NCBI GenBank assembly: GCA_023460575.1 | Contig: JAEWPQ010000038.1 | Span: 1 to 9,178, forward strand | DNA: 9,178 nucleotides | Direction of reading: 5' to 3' | DNA from: Bacillota bacterium | GTDB taxonomy: Bacteria > Bacillota > Clostridia > Lachnospirales > Lachnospiraceae | Shown here: in pieces, positions 6,296 through 9,178 of the stretch | How the letters are laid out: every line of letters begins with the position of its first letter | Position numbering within the stretch: the stretch's first letter is position 1 | The notes under the pieces: model-generated | What the model saw: the letters and a program-made list of their open reading frames with translations, nothing else | Databases searched by the model: none | Told to the model about the DNA's origin: nothing | Made by a program: the position numbers and the translations under genes

Positions 6296-7537
6296 ATGGA
6301 AACGGATAGAATTGGAATATTGGGACACGGGATCAAAGGAAAACCCTGCGCAGAGAGATGGAGCAGCGGGGAATGGAAGGAGCTTGTCTGTGTTTTTCTG
6401 GAAGATCAGAGTGAAAGCGGGATTGTAGCATATCTGCTGGAGCATTATCTGGAAGAAGTAATAAGTGGAATGGAAGCGTTAAGAGACCGGCTTCAATTAA
6501 GTAGCCTCCGCGCGTTATTGTCGAAGAATTACGGTGATTATGAAGAGAGATTCAGACTAAGAGGAATTCAGACTGTACTGACAGATGACATTAAGGGAGC
6601 ACAGAAAGAAACATTCAAAAAGGGTGTTCTGGTACATCATGGGGAGACCATGCTGGCTCTGTACCGATGCATGACGGAGGAGAGTTACGTACCTCACAAA
6701 ATCGTAGCCGTAACAGGTGATGTGGCAGAACCTGGAATTTATGAAATTCCATTTGGGATCACACTGGAAGAGATTATTGCCCAATACGGCAAAGGTGTAA
6801 CAGCTGGTAAAACGGTAAAATTTGTATCTGCTGGCGGTAACATGGGAGCCGTATTTGGAGCGGATGAACTGGATACTCCATTTACCTATTCCAGGCTTTT
6901 AAAAGAGGGGACCATGCTTGAAGCAGCAAAAATAGAGGTTTTTTCCAATGATACCTGCATTGTGGACTGGACTTGTAAGAAAATGCTTTTAAACAGCCGG
7001 AAAACCTGCGGAACCTGTGTTTACTGCAGGGAAGGAATTTATCAGCTTTTCCGTATTTTACAGGATGCAACGGAAGGGAAAGGCAGGGAAGGTGACCGTT
7101 CCGTTATGATGGAAATTTGTGACACACTGAAGACCGGAACTTTATGTGATATCGGAAGAACAGCTGCAGCCCCTCTTTCTACAGCGCTGAAGAAATTCGG
7201 AGAAGAATTTGAAAAGCACATAGACAGAAAGATCTGCCAGTCCCTAAGCTGCATTTCTTATGTGAATTTCTATATTGATCCGGCTGTCTGCAACGGATGC
7301 GGCGACTGTATGGCGTGCTCCCGGCATGCCATCAGAGGCGGGGAAAATTTAATTCACATCATTGATACAGATCTTTGCACCAAGTGTGGAAGATGCACAG
7401 AGGTATGCAAAAAGAATGCTGTAAAGCGGTATGGTAATGTGAAACCTGTACTGCCGGCTGAGCCGGCGCAAGTCGGCAGTTTTTCAGCTGAAAGCAGTGG
7501 AATGAAAAAAGGACTTGGCAGAAGACGGAGAGTGTAA
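6296..7537 (+). CDS. NuoF-like SLBB/iron-sulfur protein lacking the FMN/NADH-binding region
   Basis: A 413-residue electron-transfer subunit. Residues about 1-110 align only loosely with NuoF/HydB: the Gly-rich FMN/NADH motifs (GRGGAGFPTG, NADEGEPG, the GEETAL stretch) are absent, while a remnant of the 'NNVETLANV' helix remains as HHGETMLAL (114-122). An SLBB domain follows (VAVTGDVAEPGIYEIP, 137-152, onwards). The NuoF [4Fe-4S] site is complete: C238, C241 and C244 in TCGTCVYCREG, and C284 in GTLCDIG. A C-terminal two-cluster ferredoxin has C332/C335/C338/C341 and C361/C364/C367/C371; the first set is C-x2-C-x2-C-x2-C, one residue shorter than the usual last spacing. A basic tail ends in RRRRV. 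AGAGGG (6281-6286) precedes the ATG by 9 nt. It probably passes electrons between the fusion protein and the terminal flavoprotein rather than oxidising NADH itself. SLBB also occurs in RnfC, but the Cys pattern fits NuoF. Confidence 0.82.
   Translation: METDRIGILGHGIKGKPCAERWSSGEWKELVCVFLEDQSESGIVAYLLEHYLEEVISGMEALRDRLQLSSLRALLSKNYGDYEERFRLRGIQTVLTDDIKGAQKETFKKGVLVHHGETMLALYRCMTEESYVPHKIVAVTGDVAEPGIYEIPFGITLEEIIAQYGKGVTAGKTVKFVSAGGNMGAVFGADELDTPFTYSRLLKEGTMLEAAKIEVFSNDTCIVDWTCKKMLLNSRKTCGTCVYCREGIYQLFRILQDATEGKGREGDRSVMMEICDTLKTGTLCDIGRTAAAPLSTALKKFGEEFEKHIDRKICQSLSCISYVNFYIDPAVCNGCGDCMACSRHAIRGGENLIHIIDTDLCTKCGRCTEVCKKNAVKRYGNVKPVLPAEPAQVGSFSAESSGMKKGLGRRRRV
7462..7484 (+). terminator. Terminator-like hairpin inside the 3' end of the NuoF-like gene
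   Basis: GCCGGC (7462-7467) pairs with GTCGGC (7472-7477), with one G-T wobble, around a GCAA tetraloop, and TTTTT follows at 7480-7484. Two competing folds use the same bases: ACTGCCG (7450-7456) with CGGCAGT (7474-7480), and GCCGGC (7453-7458) with GCCGGC (7462-7467). The structure lies 53 nt before the stop codon, in the basic tail that follows the last ferredoxin. It could lower transcription into the terminal flavoprotein gene, but translating ribosomes may suppress it. Confidence 0.4.
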
Positions 7538-7561
7538 GGCGTTTTGGTAAAACTAATCAGG

Positions 7562-7582
7562 ATTATAATTTTTAATTATAAT
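7562..7582 (+). promoter_or_regulatory. A/T palindrome with -10-like boxes upstream of the flavoprotein gene
   Basis: ATTATAATT (7562-7570) and AATTATAAT (7574-7582) form a perfect 9-bp inverted repeat around TTT. Each arm carries a consensus TATAAT (7564-7569 and 7577-7582). For the second, TAATCA (7554-7559) at 17 bp spacing is a weak -35. It may be an internal promoter, an operator, or simply A/T-rich spacer. It lies in the 76-nt gap, which is wider than the 15-nt gap before it. Confidence 0.35.
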
Positions 7583-7600
7583 ATATGAAAATAATGAGAT

Positions 7601-7605
7601 GGAGG
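7601..7605 (+). promoter_or_regulatory. Ribosome-binding site deciding the flavoprotein start
   Basis: GGAGG lies 8 nt before the ATG at 7614. The in-frame ATG at 7599 overlaps this site and has no good ribosome site of its own, so the shorter 484-residue product is preferred. Confidence 0.7.
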
Positions 7606-7613
7606 ATGGAATC

Positions 7614-9068
7614 ATGAGAGAAATGGAAGCGGATGTAATCGTTGTAGGGGGTGGAGCAGCAGGTCTTGCGGCTGCAATAGCAGCTGCAGAACAGGGGGCA
7701 GAGGTTCTTGTATTTGAAAAGGCCAATACAACAGGCGGCTGTGCCAACATGGCAATGGGTCTTCTGGGTGTGGAGACAAAATTGCAGAAGGACAGGCTGA
7801 TTGATTGTACCAGAGAAAGTGCATTTCAGAAATTCATGGATTATACACACTGGCGTTCTGATGCAAGACTGGTGAAGAGTTATCTTGATAAATCAGCAGG
7901 CACCATCGAATGGATCCAGAACATGGGGGTAAAGTTTGCTCTGCCATCTAAGTATTTCCCTGGTTCAGAGGCAACCTGGCACATTGTTCAGCCTAAGACA
8001 GGAGCTCCTGGTTTAAGAGCTGCTGCGACCATGATCAAAGCAATGACTGACAGAGCGGAAGAACTGGGAGTGACAATCTGCCTGGAATCTCCAGTTCAGC
8101 AGCTCATTAAGGAAGACGGTGAAGTAACTGGTGTGATTGCAAAGGACGGAGAGGGAGAAATCAGTGCTTATGGTTCCGCAGTTATTATTGCTACCGGTGG
8201 ATTTGGGGACAGTCCTGAATTTATCAGGAAGTATACCGACTATGAATGGGGCAGGGATCTTTTCTCCTATCGGATTCCGGGGCTTACCGGAGATGGAATC
8301 AGCATGGCATGGGAAGCAGGTGCTGCAAAAGACCACATGGATATGGAACTGGTGTTTTTTGCACCAAATACAGGAGGCTATGCACCCATCGAATTGCCGT
8401 TCCGTCAGCCCAACCTTTTTGTTAATTTAGATGGTCAGAGATTTTATGATGAAGCGGTTGTGGAAAATCCGGTGTTTTCAGTAAATGCCATTGCCAGACA
8501 GAAGGAAAGGATTGTTTTCTCAATTATTGATGATGCTATTTTACAGCAGTACGAGAAAAACGGGCTGGACCTGGTCAATGTTGTTACCTCCAATATCAGC
8601 ATGGATGATTTCAAACAGGAAATGCATGAAATGATAAAAAATGGAAATGACGTGCTGTTTATTGCTGATTCCATTGAGGAGCTTGCCGAAAAAACAGGAA
8701 TTGATAAAGAAGGACTTGCAAAGACCATAGCGGATTATAACGAGTGCTGTAAATTCGGAGATACGTTATTTAACAAAAATCCAAAATATCTAAAGCCGAT
8801 TAACGGACCGAAATATTATGCACTGAAGTTTGCACCAAGCGCGTATGGAAGTATTGGCGGAATCCGGATTAACTACAAGACAGAAGTGGTTGATACAAAA
8901 AACCAGGTGATTCCTGGACTTTATGCAGCAGGAACAGATGCAAATTCCATCTGCAATCCAGATTACGTATTCATTCTTCCAGGTAATTCTCTTGGGTTTG
9001 CAGTCAATTCCGGAAGAATGGCGGGAGAGAACGCAATCCGGTTTATTAAGGAACATTTTTCTGAATAA
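7614..9068 (+). CDS. FAD-dependent reductase of the fumarate reductase/ketosteroid dehydrogenase superfamily, substrate unknown
   Basis: A 484-residue cytosolic flavoprotein. The FAD-binding fold begins at once (VIVVGGGAAGLAAA, G12/G14/G17, with E35 for the ribose). Further family motifs are ATGGFGD (193-199), TGDGISMAWEAGA (225-237), GQRFYDE (274-280), GSIGGIRIN (412-420), IPGLYAAG (433-440) and LPGNSLGFA (455-463). There is no signal peptide, no haem-binding CXXCH and no FMN-binding domain, all common in respiratory relatives, so it must receive electrons from another protein; the two preceding iron-sulfur proteins are the obvious donors. By remembered alignment to Shewanella Fcc3, the catalytic Arg after RFxNE is replaced by Glu (E284), the substrate His in HxTMGG by Tyr/Gly (411-412) and the late substrate Arg by Ser (S459). 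The C-terminus looks closer to ketosteroid dehydrogenases. It likely reduces a C=C bond of a non-dicarboxylate compound, which is inference. A terminator follows 19 nt downstream. Confidence 0.87.
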   Translation: MREMEADVIVVGGGAAGLAAAIAAAEQGAEVLVFEKANTTGGCANMAMGLLGVETKLQKDRLIDCTRESAFQKFMDYTHWRSDARLVKSYLDKSAGTIEWIQNMGVKFALPSKYFPGSEATWHIVQPKTGAPGLRAAATMIKAMTDRAEELGVTICLESPVQQLIKEDGEVTGVIAKDGEGEISAYGSAVIIATGGFGDSPEFIRKYTDYEWGRDLFSYRIPGLTGDGISMAWEAGAAKDHMDMELVFFAPNTGGYAPIELPFRQPNLFVNLDGQRFYDEAVVENPVFSVNAIARQKERIVFSIIDDAILQQYEKNGLDLVNVVTSNISMDDFKQEMHEMIKNGNDVLFIADSIEELAEKTGIDKEGLAKTIADYNECCKFGDTLFNKNPKYLKPINGPKYYALKFAPSAYGSIGGIRINYKTEVVDTKNQVIPGLYAAGTDANSICNPDYVFILPGNSLGFAVNSGRMAGENAIRFIKEHFSE

Positions 9069-9087
9069 TAAAAATCATATGAAGAGC

Positions 9088-9120
9088 GGGAGTCTGCACA
9101 GATTGCAGGCTCCCTTTCTT
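9088..9120 (+). terminator. Rho-independent terminator of the redox operon
   Basis: GGGAGTCTGCA (9088-9098) pairs with TGCAGGCTCCC (9104-9114) over 11 bp with one G-T wobble and a 5-nt loop, followed at once by TTTCTT, and T6 soon after at 9125-9130. It lies just after the flavoprotein stop codon and closes the operon. The last 48 nt of the window hold nothing else recognisable. Confidence 0.85.
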
Positions 9121-9178
9121 AATATTTTTTAAGGTACATTTTTTCCAGAGTTAAGATTCCCCGTGTAAACTGAAATCA

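Noticed and set aside
8013..8336. Minus-strand 107-codon frame inside the flavoprotein gene
   Set aside because: Overlaps FAD-domain coding sequence on the other strand and lacks a ribosome site or recognisable motif.
7614..9068. Annotation of the terminal flavoprotein as a respiratory fumarate reductase
   Set aside because: No signal peptide, haem or FMN domain is present, and the key dicarboxylate-contacting residues appear replaced.
1..9178. CRISPR array, insertion sequence, tRNA/rRNA or prophage remnant
   Set aside because: No regularly spaced repeats, transposase motifs, terminal inverted repeats, or tRNA-like or rRNA-like sequence were found by eye.

Overview
The window reads as the chromosome of an anaerobic, low-to-moderate-GC Firmicute, most likely a Lachnospiraceae/Clostridia member. 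This is inferred from AGGAGG-type ribosome sites, A/T-rich intergenic promoters, a clostridial-style MATE pump, an apo-citrate lyase maturation protein and an oxygen-sensitive, iron-sulfur-rich redox operon. No tRNA, rRNA, CRISPR array, transposase or attachment site was seen. Coding density is high and no gene-free stretch exceeds about 190 bases.

Left part (1-3242): a type I DAHP synthase on the minus strand is cut off by the window start. Divergent from it, a plus-strand run holds a small uncharacterised protein, a MATE-family exporter and a CitX homologue. The citX copy has no citrate lyase structural genes (citCDEF/citG) next to it inside the window.

Right part (3260-9130): this looks like one regulated unit. 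A MerR-family regulator with a C-terminal GyrI/BmrR-like ligand domain is transcribed leftwards. Its divergent promoter overlaps a second promoter that has the MerR hallmark: -35 and -10 boxes 19 bp apart with a perfect 8-bp inverted repeat between them. That promoter drives three rightward genes. The first is a 703-residue fusion of a NuoG/HydA-like iron-sulfur head and a GltD/NfnB-like NAD(P)H:FAD module. The second is a NuoF-like protein that has lost the FMN/NADH-binding part but keeps the SLBB and iron-sulfur domains. The third is a fumarate-reductase/ketosteroid-dehydrogenase-superfamily flavoprotein with no haem, FMN-binding or secretion domain. A strong intrinsic terminator follows.

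The simplest reading (inference) is a ligand-induced, cytosolic electron chain: NAD(P)H to the GltD-like FAD, then iron-sulfur clusters, the NuoF-like conduit, the terminal flavoprotein, and finally an unknown, probably alpha,beta-unsaturated acceptor. The terminal flavoprotein lacks, by motif comparison, the residues that bind dicarboxylates in fumarate reductases, so fumarate is an unlikely substrate. A terminator-like hairpin inside the end of the second gene and an A/T palindrome with -10-like boxes before the third suggest that the terminal reductase may be expressed partly independently.
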